Part shown: piece by piece, positions 22,818 to 32,569 of the stretch
Layout: each line of letters begins with the position of its first letter
How positions within the stretch are numbered: position 1 is the first letter of the stretch
Made by a program: the position numbers and the translations under genes
NCBI GenBank assembly: GCA_009746045.1
Contig: RPFO01001726.1
Location: 1-64,000 of the forward strand
Length of the DNA stretch: 64,000 nucleotides
Direction: 5' to 3'
Source of the DNA: Mesostigma viride
Taxonomy: Eukaryota; Streptophyta; Mesostigmatophyceae; Mesostigmatales; Mesostigmataceae
Notes under the pieces: generated by a model
What the model was told of the DNA's origin: nothing
The model's database searches: none
What the model saw: the letters and a program-made list of their open reading frames with translations, nothing else

Positions 22818-23815
22818 ATTTGCTGGCTGGCGATGGCAGGAAACGTACGCTAGAAAATTGGGATGGGGAATGCGCAGCCATGGTTTTATACGTCAAAATT
22901 TTATGTTTGAAGAGCAAGTACGAAATTTTCTGAGCTGGAGGTGCGTCAACGGTGTGATACCTGCGTGGGAGAGGTCCGCGTCGCTATGGCGACCTGGAAA
23001 TGGAATGTCGTTGTAGATTTAGGTATTGTAGTATCATGCTTAATTGCTTTACGTACTGGGTGCCTAGTAAAATCAGTTTGCTGTTCGTGGAAGGCGTGGG
23101 GTGGGGCCGACGAGTTTCTGGTGTCATCATATTGGAAAGAACGCTGGATTTTTTGCCACGGGACGTAACTGGCGATGCCGATGGTGAGGCGTACTACCTA
23201 CCGGGGTACTACCTGCTCTCTTTCTGATGCATTTTCATGGTTGCGTTCTTTCCTTTTCGCCGAATCCACCTAGTCGCAGCAAAGACATAGCGTAGCGTTG
23301 CGTTTTATTTTCTTAGCCGTGCAGGACGCCATCTTCATGGTCCTTCGAATGTCCGTTAACGTCCGTTGCCCAAGGATCTGTGATGCTTTTTTCTGGAATA
23401 TACTGGGCTTGGAAAGCCCCTCTGGATGCTTGCCTGGTCACGGGTTTGGGGCGTCATTTACATTCATGGTGCTTTCTGCGTAAGCTGACTTGCTTCGCAC
23501 GTGGATTTTCACTGGACTGAAGAGCGCGTCTGCTAGCATGTTTACGTGGTGTATAAGGTGATCAATCAACTATTTGTTTATAGAAGGTGTGACAATAGAA
23601 GGCGTGTTATATATTTCTTCATCAAGCATGTCAAAAGTAATCTCCACTCGCTTACAACCTGAATTTTGCTTTGCTGGGTCTGCTGTGTTTGTGTCTCACT
23701 GTGCAGGCTATCCCCTTGGTTGATCAACCAGGTGCTTTTTGGTGGCAGCGGGGCCATATACTCTTCTTGGCGTTTTTCATCCATGGCATGTCAACGGCAA
23801 CGCATGCATGCCAGC
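22818..23815 (-). repeat. Dispersed, inverted copy of satellite module A
   Basis: Reverse complement of about 1,980-3,000 of the satellite unit, with substitutions and small indels. The short conserved peptide frames at 2,006-2,212 and 2,302-2,490 have counterparts at 23,578-23,784 and 23,298-23,483, but both are altered. On one side homology stops within a few bases of the minisatellite edge. Confidence 0.85.
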
Positions 23816-24155
23816 CCCTAAACAAGAAAACACTAAGTCACCAAAGAATGGAATTCAGGGCATGGTCATGAGCAGGGTAACAGCAGCATTAATATTAAAT
23901 GGGCATGATGTCAACAGGAAAACACTAAGTCACGTGATCCCAAACAGCCTGGACGTGGCCGTGTGCCAAATTACTTTGTGTAGTCCGCGCATTTCCGGCG
24001 CAAGTCGCCGGCGGGACCTTGTGACAGCGCCAGAATCATGATTAACATTGTATGACTTTTGTAGGTAGAAAAATGTCTGTGGAGACGCTGTGCGTCGCGC
24101 TTAAATATTTTAATATAATTTTAATGAAAAGTTTGAAATGTTTCGTAAACCTTAC
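23816..24155. repeat. Stretch with a repeated GAAAACACTAAGTCAC motif
   Basis: The 16-mer occurs near 23,827 and again near 23,919. No gene, domain or transposon end recognised in this interval. Confidence 0.4.
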
Positions 24156-24186
24156 CTAAGCTTAGCCGCTAGGCGGCTAAGCTTAG
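24156..24186. repeat. Perfect palindrome with 14-bp arms
   Basis: CTAAGCTTAGCCGC, a three-base loop TAG, then the exact reverse complement. It is a strong hairpin with no adjacent gene seen. Confidence 0.85.
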
Positions 24187-24212
24187 CCAAACCACATGTG
24201 CACATCGATATA

Positions 24213-24262
24213 TATAGTCTCAAAAAAAAAAAATCCTATTGGTTAATAAAAAATACCCATTT
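24213..24262. repeat. Second copy of the TAGTCTC/A-run direct repeat
   Basis: Matches 22,381-22,432. Beyond it, 24,263-25,300 has open frames on both strands but nothing with a recognisable domain. Confidence 0.6.
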
Positions 24263-25304
24263 ACCCCCGGAAAAACATTGCCTGGCGGCTGGCACAGACC
24301 GTTTCCTACTTCCTAAAGCTCAAGTGCTCTTCCTAATAACTCTTCCTAATAACGTACCGGTAAGTTTTGGGAGGTCTGCGCGCATAGCAAATTAGCCATG
24401 GGCCATTGGGTGGCATCGACCCATGGCGCTGGCAAGGCTGAAGGCGGTCATTCCTACTGGAGCCTACTGCAGGCTACAGAATCATCAATCTCGGAAGTGG
24501 GCCATCGCGTCCGTGCCGCGTCGCGTCGGTGTACCGCGCGAAATTTTTGTTAGCCGGCCTCCCGCCAAATATCGCTCACGAATAACATGGAGGGATTTTC
24601 TGGATGTTGCCTAGGTTTTTTGGGGGGTGGTTCAATCTTTAGGGTGTTTGGCGTTTTTTTTTGGTAAAGCCGTTTCCACATGGCGGACGGAAGCGCTGGC
24701 CAGGCCTTCCCCGTCTGACGGTGTTTAGGGTTAGCAAAATAGTAAGCGACGGAGCCTCGCCTGTGCAAAATCGTTGGGGGGATGTTGAGGCACGGCTCAT
24801 ATCTGGCCTATAAAATCAGGAGTGATTTTGCGAGCGTTTGTGAGGCTCTTGACGCAGAAATCCTGCGAATGGGTAATCATCGTGGTCGCAGAGCTGTTCT
24901 TGAAAATATTTCCCCCCCAGCCTTTTGCTGCCCTTGATACCCAAAAGCTTGTATGCGGCAAGTGGCCCTGTCCTTCAGTTGGCCTTAGCAGGTGCAACGC
25001 TTTCCAGGCTGGAAAGAGCGTGAAGGCTTTACGGAGTTTAAAGATGCGGGGATCTGGCATGGGAGAGACTCCACCCAGTGCAGTAGTTATTCGCAGGAAG
25101 GTGCCTGCCAAGTTACTTGATAACTTACGCTGGCATATTTGCACTCAGTCCTTCAGCAGAGGACAAGGTGATGATGCACGAGGATATGCTAGATTAATAT
25201 AATACCGACAGAGCAAATGTTTTTGGCCTTGGGCTACACAGAGAGGGAGCACCATAATGGTCCCCGATCCTGAATATGAAGGAGCAACACCAGCACATGG
25301 ATAT

Positions 25305-25445
25305 AATGTCATCAGAAAGCAGCAAACGTGAAAACGCTAGATGCCCAAATCTGAGATTCCACGGAACACAGAAAGTAAGAAAGCTTAGAAGCTACCAGCA
25401 AGGAATCGAACATAGGACCTAGTACTCAGGACTACACACAGATCT
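25305..25445 (-). repeat. SINE-like repeat, copy 1 (inverted relative to 37.6 kb)
   Basis: The reverse complement of this stretch matches 37,590-37,725 at roughly nine bases in ten. It contains GTTCGATTCC, which fits the tRNA B-box consensus, then a shared body (GCTTTCTTACTTTCTGTGTT). This suggests a tRNA-derived SINE family. Confidence 0.6.
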
Positions 25446-25509
25446 CGAGTGATTTATCTAGTACCAAATCCGAAAGGCTTGCATCACTCCCCGGACAGGA
25501 GAACTTTTG

Positions 25510-25640
25510 CGGATGACTGTAGGTGTAAGTTGGCGATGCCATGGTATCCGGAGACGTCCGTCCTATAGTCAGCAAAATTGGTGCGAGAGGTCCCCAGTTC
25601 GATTCCGGTCGGATTCATTTGCAGATCGCGTTTTCCGCGT
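25510..25640 (+). repeat. tRNA-like segment with B-box
   Basis: GTTCGATTCC at about 25,595-25,604 sits after a plausible variable-loop stretch. The T-stem does not pair properly, so a functional tRNA is not supported. A SINE head or tRNA pseudogene is more likely. Confidence 0.4.
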
Positions 25641-26111
25641 TTTCCGCGGCCTGGCACTGAACGCAAAGGTTTTCACCTTTGCGGAGTGTCTGATCAGAAT
25701 AGGACCTTTGGCGTAATTTGGCGGCTGTGTGAGTCTTCATGGATATCATGCTCGTTGGGTGTGCGCTTGCCTCTAGGGAGGAACACAACGTCACAGCAGT
25801 GATAGCATGTACATGGGCCAGCTAGCCGCTTGTGCCCCGGTTCCTTTTGCCTGCATGTCCTCAAATTCACAAAATGCCCCGTGCGAAATTAAGTCGACGT
25901 GGAGGATGGTAGTGCCATCGGGAAGCTGGAATCACACTACTGCGCATTGAATCACTTTTTTGTATGTGTGTGGGGGATCCCCACGTTGCTACGACATGTT
26001 GTGATTAGTGGATACAAGGGAACAATTGCCGGCGACGGACAGTTCATCATCAAACTGACGTGCACGTGTATCAAAAGTGCACCGATTAGTGCACCGGTGG
26101 GTAAGATCTAG

Positions 26112-26466
26112 TACAGTCATTGCCGCGTTAAGTTCCAAAACTTAACGTTAAGTTTTGGAGCTAAGTCAATCGCCGCCAAAATCTGGACGTCGTAACTTAA
26201 TGCGGGTAGGTAACTTTAGTGGTAGAACTAGGCTAGTAAACACTAGCAGCCCACCCCCGCCTCCTCTGACAGACTTCTATACATCAATCGACAGCTCTCG
26301 TCAAGCCCGATCCAGCTGCAGCATCGAAGTCGCCGGAAGTCCATTTTTCCGGCCAGATATTTACGGAAAGGTGGGCGCTGAGGTTAACGCCGCCAAAATC
26401 TTGGCGTCGTAACTTAACGCGGGAACGTCACCTAAAGAATCCTAACTTAACGCGGGAATGACTGTA
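26112..26466. mobile_element. Tc1/mariner-type MITE
   Basis: Terminal inverted repeats of about 22 bp (CAGTCATTGCCGCGTTAAGTT on the left, one mismatch on the right) start at 26,114 and end at 26,464. They are flanked by the dinucleotide TA on both sides, as expected for the Tc1/mariner superfamily. Subterminal direct repeats (CCGCCAAAATCTGGACGTCG) lie at about 26,172 and 26,390. At 351 bp it has no room for a transposase, so it is non-autonomous. Confidence 0.8.
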
Positions 26467-26620
26467 TATCAAGGAGAAGATAGTATATGACCGTTAATGG
26501 GGAATTCAGTGCTCCGTGGTCACGAGACTAATTAATTAATTAATAATCGTTCATCTGCTTGCTAACCATTTTTAGTAAATGACATCTTTTTGCTTGAATT
26601 TTGCATTTCGTGGGGGTTGT
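26467..26620. repeat. AT-rich stretch before the Ty3 element
   Basis: Contains ATTAATTAATTAATAAT near 26,530, the tail sequence seen on non-LTR elements elsewhere in the window. It ends with GTTGT (26,616-26,620), the left target duplication of the Ty3 element. Confidence 0.6.
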
Positions 26621-27183
26621 TGTTACGTCGCGTAACAATTCGTTGTAGTTACGGACGTAAATTAGGTCTTTTGCCTCGGTTGTCCCTAGGTTTACGTGTA
26701 GCTCCTACCGGGACACTATTGTCCTCGTAACAGTACTGTGGTACATTGGGTGCCTTTGGGCGCCGCGCCGCGTACTTTACTAGTGGTCCTTATCCTTTGG
26801 TAGAATGTAGTGGACCAGCGTGCATCTGTATCTGTGCCGGTGCATCTGTAGGCGAGGGCCATGTCGGCCCGAGCGTGTTGGACCGTTGGTGACCATTTAT
26901 GCACGTTCTACCCCTCGTGTGTTCACTCGGCGTGTGTTAAATGAATTAACACATATAGGCTTGGGTCACGGCAGTGTAGTTGTGTTTCCTTCCTCTATTC
27001 CTGGAGTAAACGGGTTGTGTAAATGGCTTATGGCGTATTATAGCAACACTTACGTTAATGCATTGAGATCTGGATCGTCTCGTTCGTCTTTCGCTAGGGG
27101 TTTAACTAGAGGTGGCTTGACTAGTTTAGGTAGCATCAGGCCAGGTAGAGGTAGAGGTAGTGGTAGATACCCGAGGCGTAACA
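26621..27183 (+). repeat. 5' LTR of the Ty3 element
   Basis: 563 bp, TGTTACG to CGTAACA. It differs from the 3' LTR at one position that I saw (near 26,790, T against G). No convincing TATA box was identified. Confidence 0.95.
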
Positions 27184-27184
27184 A

Positions 27185-27198
27185 TGGACTCGGAGGAA
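27185..27198 (+). promoter_or_regulatory. Primer-binding site
   Basis: TGGACTCGGAGGAA starts two bases after the LTR. TGG pairs with the CCA end of a tRNA. The tRNA species is not identified from sequence alone. Element 2 has TGGTTATCGGAGGAA at the same place. Confidence 0.7.
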
Positions 27199-27711
27199 TT
27201 TTAGGTAGAGAACCAGACGACGATCCCCTGCAACATACGTCATTGAATCAACCCTTCCGCGTCCGGGAAAATGAAGACGACACCTACTTGACAGGTAATG
27301 GGCGGGTCGCCTGCAAGCTGGGGGGGTAGTGCTGCCCGATTCGGGACACGCCCTGCCTAGAAGATAGACCTGCTCGAAGCGGAAAATCCTTTTATAGATA
27401 GCTCCTTTTCCTCGTTTTGTTTTCTTGAGACATGTGGCCTACTGTCGTAGATAGGTGATGGTTTTGGTTCTACGTTAGAGAGACGACTAGCGTCTCGTAG
27501 ATTACACTTTTCTGCATTCTTGCCTGCGTTGTATTTAGACGACCCATCGCCAGACGCAGAATTCTTGAAACCGGATACTTACGACCACCTGGCGCTGGAA
27601 ACCTCGTCCCTGCGTGCGTCGTCAATCTGGTTCGGTTTCAGACACCCGAGATAAGTCGCCTTCTCCTCGTTCTCCTTATTTGACTACTCAAGACCTACCA
27701 GGTGCGTTAAC

Positions 27712-28116
27712 ATGAGCCAGCGACGTCCTTTTCCTGCTCCTTCTCATTCGACTAGTAATAATAGTTTAGCGAAGTATTACGTTGTTATTACCCCTCAATG
27801 GGCATCTATTTTCTTATCGTGGGCCGATGCTAGGAAGTTCGTTCAGTCACGTGCTTATAACGTCTCCAAATATAAGAAGTTTATGTCCTTTGAAGAAGCT
27901 CAGACCTACCTCTTAAAGCATAGTGAATCAGATTTGGGTCTCCATTCTCGTCCTTCTCCTCATGCTCGTCCTGCAGTAGATAGTCTTGTTTTTGTTACAC
28001 CACCTCCATCTCCTCCTTCGTCTCCCCCTAAACGGGCTGCATCCTCATCTAGCTTAGATACGCCTCTCACCTTAGAGTTCGGTTCCCTATCCATTACTGT
28101 TGCTAAAAAGGATTGA
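27712..28116 (+). CDS. ORF0: RNase-H1-N/viroplasmin-like domain protein of the Ty3 element
   Basis: A 134-residue protein lying between the primer-binding site and gag. Residues about 21-70 match the N-terminal hybrid-binding domain shared by eukaryotic RNase H1 and caulimovirus viroplasmin (P6): an aromatic start KYYVV, a central SW, the basic/aromatic motif KYKKF, then an F-E-E-A-x-x-Y-L helix. The C-terminal half is Pro/Ser-rich and probably disordered. In known families this fold binds RNA-DNA hybrid or dsRNA, so a role in reverse transcription or particle assembly is plausible but inferred. The ATG at 27,712 gives a compact start with the domain intact. A matching ORF is found in the second element at 60,167, which argues that this is a maintained gene and not chance. 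Confidence 0.7.
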   Translation: MSQRRPFPAPSHSTSNNSLAKYYVVITPQWASIFLSWADARKFVQSRAYNVSKYKKFMSFEEAQTYLLKHSESDLGLHSRPSPHARPAVDSLVFVTPPPSPPSSPPKRAASSSSLDTPLTLEFGSLSITVAKKD

Positions 28117-28239
28117 TTTAAATTGTTTCCTTCTTTTAGGACACTAAAAGCTTTTTCTTTTCTTTCCTTGCCTTAAATTAGGCCTTGTCCTTTTCCTTGT
28201 TGCTTTCAGTTAGATTCCTAATCATTTACTTAATTAAAA

Positions 28240-29676
28240 ATGGATCCAGTGGGTGGTAATATGTCGCCTATACCTACCAACACTCCTACTATGAATAATA
28301 ATAATAATAATACTAACAACAATAACAACACTCGTGGTAACCGACGGGACTCACTTGAAACGGTGCACCATCTCACTCCTCAAGGTAATCTGCGTACCTC
28401 ACCTCCTTCTCCTGTTACTGGTGGTCGCCGTCGTCCCTCACTTACCCCTCCTACCTATGAACAACGTATGTCAGATTTAGTGATGACCCTTTTACCTGTG
28501 AACCAGGCCCCTGCCCCTCCTGCAACCTTGGCTCAACCCTCCAGCAGGTCCTCACTAACTAACAATGTTGCTAGGCCTCCTTCCCACCCTGTGCCTTCCA
28601 TGCCTGCTTTTAACACGGGTCGTGCCTCTGCCCCTGTCGGCCCTTCTGGGCGCCCTAGTGCAGTTCCCTTTTACCCACCTGCTTCCTGGTCCTACCCTGA
28701 GACGGCCTATGAGGCAGCCCAGGTCCCTACCCGTGTGGCTGATTTAGAAGTTAATAGTGATTTCAGCACCATGCCTCTAGATGACAGAAATTATGATCAT
28801 TTTGCCTACTCCTCTCTTCGTGAGCAATATACTGTACCCTTCTCCTATGGGCACCAGCCTGAAACGGTGGCCCCTTCTAGACCCCTACCCAAGACTTTTC
28901 CTCTTCCTTCCTTCTATCCCGCTTATGTAGCAGTGGAAGATAGTGGCCCTATGGGAAAAACTGACTCTTCTAATCCCCCTAAGCCCCCTGCTCTTCCCCT
29001 CTTTGCTAACCTTCCCAAGCTGGATGTCAAGTCTACCCCTCAACAGTTTTTCACCTTTATTATGTTGCTTACCCAGAACACAGAGTCGTGGCAGAATCAT
29101 AATAGATGGCGTCTCTCTGATGCTGTATTAGTTCCTCACTATCTTACAACCTGCATTACTCCTGAGCTTGCTAACCTCATTCAGTGTGAGTCTTTGGCCT
29201 CTCATGCCTACCCTAACTCTGTAGCAGAATTGTTTAAGCGTTTAGAGAACCATTTAGTCCCTCCTGATTCAGATTGGCAGGATAGATTAGCCTTTGGTAC
29301 CTTGCAGCAGGGTACTAAATCATTTAAGGAGTATATGAAAGAGTTTGATGCTCAGATGGTACGAATTAGGGATTTGTCGGGTGCAGAAGTACGTGCTCGC
29401 TTCCTCCAAGGCCTCAGTAGACCTTTATTACGTGAAGTCAAGCGCCAGTTCTCTGCCTACCGTTTTACTGATCTGCCCCTCAAGCATGTGCGCCAGCATC
29501 TCTTGCGAGTAGCAGATTTCTTCACCACTCCTTCTCTCCCTACCCGTTCCCGTATTAATAATATTATCCTTACCCCTGAGGAGGAGAACTCCTATGTAGA
29601 AGAATTAGATATCTGCGTTGCTGATCTTCAGCTCTTGATGTCTCTCATATCACATGCTATCATTGTAAGGAAGTAG
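28240..29676 (+). CDS. gag: Gag of the Ty3 element
   Basis: 478 residues. The N-terminal third is low complexity (Asn run encoded by AAT/AAC repeats, then Pro/Ser). The second half, about residues 245-430, has the helical Ty3-type capsid pattern with the stretch FGTLQQGTKSFKEYMKEFDA. This aligns with FGKLRQGTTPYREFLSKFES in the gag of element 2. The zinc knuckle expected next is not in this frame: the frame runs to a stop at 29,676, while the CCHC motif lies one base back (see the next entry). The protein would package element RNA into cytoplasmic particles. Codons are A/T-rich at third positions, like pol and unlike the 3' ORF. Confidence 0.88.
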   Translation: MDPVGGNMSPIPTNTPTMNNNNNNTNNNNNTRGNRRDSLETVHHLTPQGNLRTSPPSPVTGGRRRPSLTPPTYEQRMSDLVMTLLPVNQAPAPPATLAQPSSRSSLTNNVARPPSHPVPSMPAFNTGRASAPVGPSGRPSAVPFYPPASWSYPETAYEAAQVPTRVADLEVNSDFSTMPLDDRNYDHFAYSSLREQYTVPFSYGHQPETVAPSRPLPKTFPLPSFYPAYVAVEDSGPMGKTDSSNPPKPPALPLFANLPKLDVKSTPQQFFTFIMLLTQNTESWQNHNRWRLSDAVLVPHYLTTCITPELANLIQCESLASHAYPNSVAELFKRLENHLVPPDSDWQDRLAFGTLQQGTKSFKEYMKEFDAQMVRIRDLSGAEVRARFLQGLSRPLLREVKRQFSAYRFTDLPLKHVRQHLLRVADFFTTPSLPTRSRINNIILTPEEENSYVEELDICVADLQLLMSLISHAIIVRK

Positions 29677-29984
29677 GTCATCTTAAACGTGAGTGCCCCA
29701 AGTTCCTTTCGGGTGCTCCCCCTCATCCCGACGCTCGCCCTCCTCGTACCCCTCAGCGTGCTCCTATTCGTCCTACTTCAGGACGCATTCCCTCAGCTAC
29801 CCCTAGTAGGCTGAATGCTGTGCAGGCAGGACCCCCAGGGTTCCCCTATGATAATCAGGCTCCCGCACCCTCTTCGCTCCCTCGTGACCCTCCAGCAGTG
29901 GCTTTTTCGCCAGGGTCTTCTTCGGGGTTAGTTCCTATGGATTTGGGGGGGAGGGGGAACAGTAGGCCTGTCAGCCGGGGGTAA
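29620..29984 (+). CDS. Gag C-terminal zinc knuckle in the -1 frame
   Basis: CYHCKEVGHLKREC at 29,655-29,696 is a canonical C-x2-C-x4-H-x4-C knuckle. A Pro-rich tail follows, with a stop at 29,982-29,984. This frame is closed upstream by a TGA near 29,614, and the gag frame runs to 29,676, so a shift of -1 must fall in an overlap of about 60 bp. I see no classical X-XXY-YYZ slippery heptamer. In element 2 the knuckle is in frame with gag, so a one-base deletion here is the simpler reading, with programmed frameshifting as the alternative. Confidence 0.75.
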
Positions 29985-30158
29985 CCTGGACAGGTCCTTA
30001 GATAGTACCCCAGATAAAAATTTTTGCCTGCCTGTTTTTATAACCTCTGTAGGAGCTGAATCTTCCCTACCACTACGTGTGCGTCCTCTTATGTTCTTGA
30101 ATGGTGGTTTAACCGTTCCCCATACTGTTGTAGACCCTTTCTTGCATGCTGATGAACT

Positions 30159-32459
30159 TTGAATGTCTCTGTGTTGGTAGATAGCGGTGCGGCTAGCTCC
30201 TTTGTGAGCGAGGCCCTAGTTAGGCGTTTAGGACTAGTCCCTACCCCTCACACCAAACCTGTCACTGTTCATTATGCTGATGGTCGCACCAGTCATTCCC
30301 CGGGTACGGTGTCCCTTCCCCTGGTCATACAAGGACGTACTGTCAACCTGACGGCCACTATAGGCCCTATCACTACCGCTGATGTATTACTAGGATTAGA
30401 TTGGCACCAGGATAATAAGATTACTATTAATTATGATACCATGGTCATTTGGTTTCCAGATAGCTCTTACTGGGTACCGGAACGTCATTATAGATTGGAA
30501 AATTTATCCTTGGTAGATATTACTCCTCCTACACCTGTTGATCCTCCTGTAAGACCTATACCTGAAGTATTAATGTCCAATGATGAGTTGCGTTCTGAAT
30601 TAAAGGAATATGGATATTTATTATGTATGTTCCTTCAGTTAGAAGTACAGGAGATACCTATCACTAATAATAGTGTGGATATAGATATAAACACAGTGGA
30701 TACAATAGGAGTGGGATTTACTGAAAATGAAATAGTAAGATACATGGCTGTGATAGATTCCTCAAAAGTTTTTGAAGAAAAGACTCCTTCTTATCCTCCT
30801 CCTCGTTCTGTTTTACACCGTGTAGTTATCAAGGACGGTGCAGTTCCTACGCACTCTCCGATGTATAGAATGGGCCCTACCGAGTTAAAGGAACTAAAAC
30901 AGATTTTAGTGTCACTATTAGAAGCAGGATTGATAGAGCCTAGTAACTCTCCCTACTCAGCTGGTGTCCTGTTAGTTCCTAAGCCAAATGGCAAGTTTCG
31001 CCTAGTTACTGATTATAGGAAGTTGAATGATATTACTGTGAAGTCTAAATACCCTCTACCTCGTATTGATGATATATTTAATAAGGTTAAAGGTTCCACT
31101 TGTTTCACAGTACTGGATTGTGCGGATGGTTTTTGGCAGTTGCGGATAGCTCCTGAGGATTGCCATAAAACCGCCTTTGCTACCCCTTTTGGTCATTACC
31201 AGTTTAGAGTAGCGGCTATGGGACTCTGTAACTCGCCTGCCTCTTTTCAAATGTTAATGAATGAAGTGCTTAGACCTGTTATGGGAAATTCTCACCTTCC
31301 TCAGGTGTCCTCTGATTTAAAGGATCCTTCCTTCTCCTCTGTTTCTTTATCTGAGCATGACCGTTCTTGTGCTCAAGCTTACTTAGATGATATTCTTATT
31401 TACTCTCCTGATTTTGAAACGCACCTACGTGATTTAAAGAAAGTATTAGAAATAATGGCTGAAAATTCTTTGTGGGCGCGCCGTGCTAAAGTTCGTTCGG
31501 GTAGGAGTGTCCCATTTTTAGGGCACGTTCTGTCAGATGCCGGGGTCGCTACCGACCCGGATAAAACTAAGTCAATTCAGGAATGGCCTACTCCTACCGA
31601 CGTTAAAGGTGTACGTAGTTTTCTAGGAATTGCTTCTTACTATAGGCGTTTTATCCCGCGTTTCGCAACTATAGCAGCCCCTATTAATCATTTATTAAAG
31701 AAGGATATCCCCTTTGTTTGGAGTAGTGAATGTCAGTCGGCTTTTCAGTGTCTAAAATCCCTACTCCTTTCCCCTCCTGTACTCATCCTACCGGATACTA
31801 CTAAACCCTTTGTTGTAGCTACAGATGCTAGTAAGGTAGCTATAGGGGGCGTCCTTCTCCAGGATCAGGGTCAGGGCTTACAGCCAATTGAGTATATCTC
31901 TAGGACAATGCTCCCTGCGGAGCGTAACTATCCCGTACACCAGCAGGAACTCTTAGCGGTGGTGTATTGTTGCCACGCGTGGCAGCACTTTCTTAAAGGT
32001 GCTCAATTTGATGTCTGCCTGAATGAACCCTGTGAGCTAGATCCTTATAGATTAGTTATCCAAACGGATCACCGTCCCCTTACCCATCTTCTCTCCCAAC
32101 CCAACCTTACCCCTCGGCAAGCGCGCTGGATGGAATTTTTAGCACAGTTTTCCCCTTTTAAACTTCAGTATGTTAAGGGTGTAGATAACATAGTACCAGA
32201 TGCACTCTCTCGTCGTGCAGATTACTCCTTTTTCGAGGACCTTGATGTTCTCAATACTACTCTAGTTCCTACTACTATGGGTGTAACCCCTTATGGTGAA
32301 CTACCTGATGATGAATCCTATGCCTACCTCTTTCATACAGCTGTTCGCATGCCTGATCTCCTTTCTCACGTAGGACTCTCTCTCCCGTGTGAGGCCCTTC
32401 CCGTGGCCTCGGTGGGGGGGAGGGGAAAAATAAAATTTCTATACCGCTTAGCCATATAG
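30159..32459 (+). CDS. pol: Pol: protease, reverse transcriptase, RNase H
   Basis: The aspartic protease catalytic triad DSG is at residues 8-10 (VLVDSGAASSF). The listed first codon is TTG, and the true polyprotein must enter from upstream by a frame change near 30,155. The reverse transcriptase has PYSAGVLLVPKPNGKFRLV, DYRKLND, and the active-site YLDD at about residues 407-410. RNase H follows with ATDAS (about 553-557), the HQQELLAVV helix, and TDHRPL. These enzymes convert element RNA to DNA in the particle. The frame leaves the protein after RNase H at a G-rich run near 32,415, and the integrase continues in the -1 frame. Confidence 0.93.
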   Translation: MNVSVLVDSGAASSFVSEALVRRLGLVPTPHTKPVTVHYADGRTSHSPGTVSLPLVIQGRTVNLTATIGPITTADVLLGLDWHQDNKITINYDTMVIWFPDSSYWVPERHYRLENLSLVDITPPTPVDPPVRPIPEVLMSNDELRSELKEYGYLLCMFLQLEVQEIPITNNSVDIDINTVDTIGVGFTENEIVRYMAVIDSSKVFEEKTPSYPPPRSVLHRVVIKDGAVPTHSPMYRMGPTELKELKQILVSLLEAGLIEPSNSPYSAGVLLVPKPNGKFRLVTDYRKLNDITVKSKYPLPRIDDIFNKVKGSTCFTVLDCADGFWQLRIAPEDCHKTAFATPFGHYQFRVAAMGLCNSPASFQMLMNEVLRPVMGNSHLPQVSSDLKDPSFSSVSLSEHDRSCAQAYLDDILIYSPDFETHLRDLKKVLEIMAENSLWARRAKVRSGRSVPFLGHVLSDAGVATDPDKTKSIQEWPTPTDVKGVRSFLGIASYYRRFIPRFATIAAPINHLLKKDIPFVWSSECQSAFQCLKSLLLSPPVLILPDTTKPFVVATDASKVAIGGVLLQDQGQGLQPIEYISRTMLPAERNYPVHQQELLAVVYCCHAWQHFLKGAQFDVCLNEPCELDPYRLVIQTDHRPLTHLLSQPNLTPRQARWMEFLAQFSPFKLQYVKGVDNIVPDALSRRADYSFFEDLDVLNTTLVPTTMGVTPYGELPDDESYAYLFHTAVRMPDLLSHVGLSLPCEALPVASVGGRGKIKFLYRLAI

Positions 32460-32569
32460 CGACTAGGTCAGGAAAGTCTTATGAAAACATAGTCCCTCTA
32501 GGACCTCCCCTTCTCTTTGGCAAGGCGGTAGGAGATCTCTTTAAACCTGTTCTGGATACCTCTGTAGCG

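Noticed and set aside
24797..25202. Overlapping 115- and 126-codon frames on opposite strands
   Set aside because: No domain, no homologue recognised, no clear start context or neighbouring exons.
25510..25640. Functional tRNA gene
   Set aside because: A B-box-like sequence is present but the T-stem mispairs and no acceptor stem or complete cloverleaf can be drawn.
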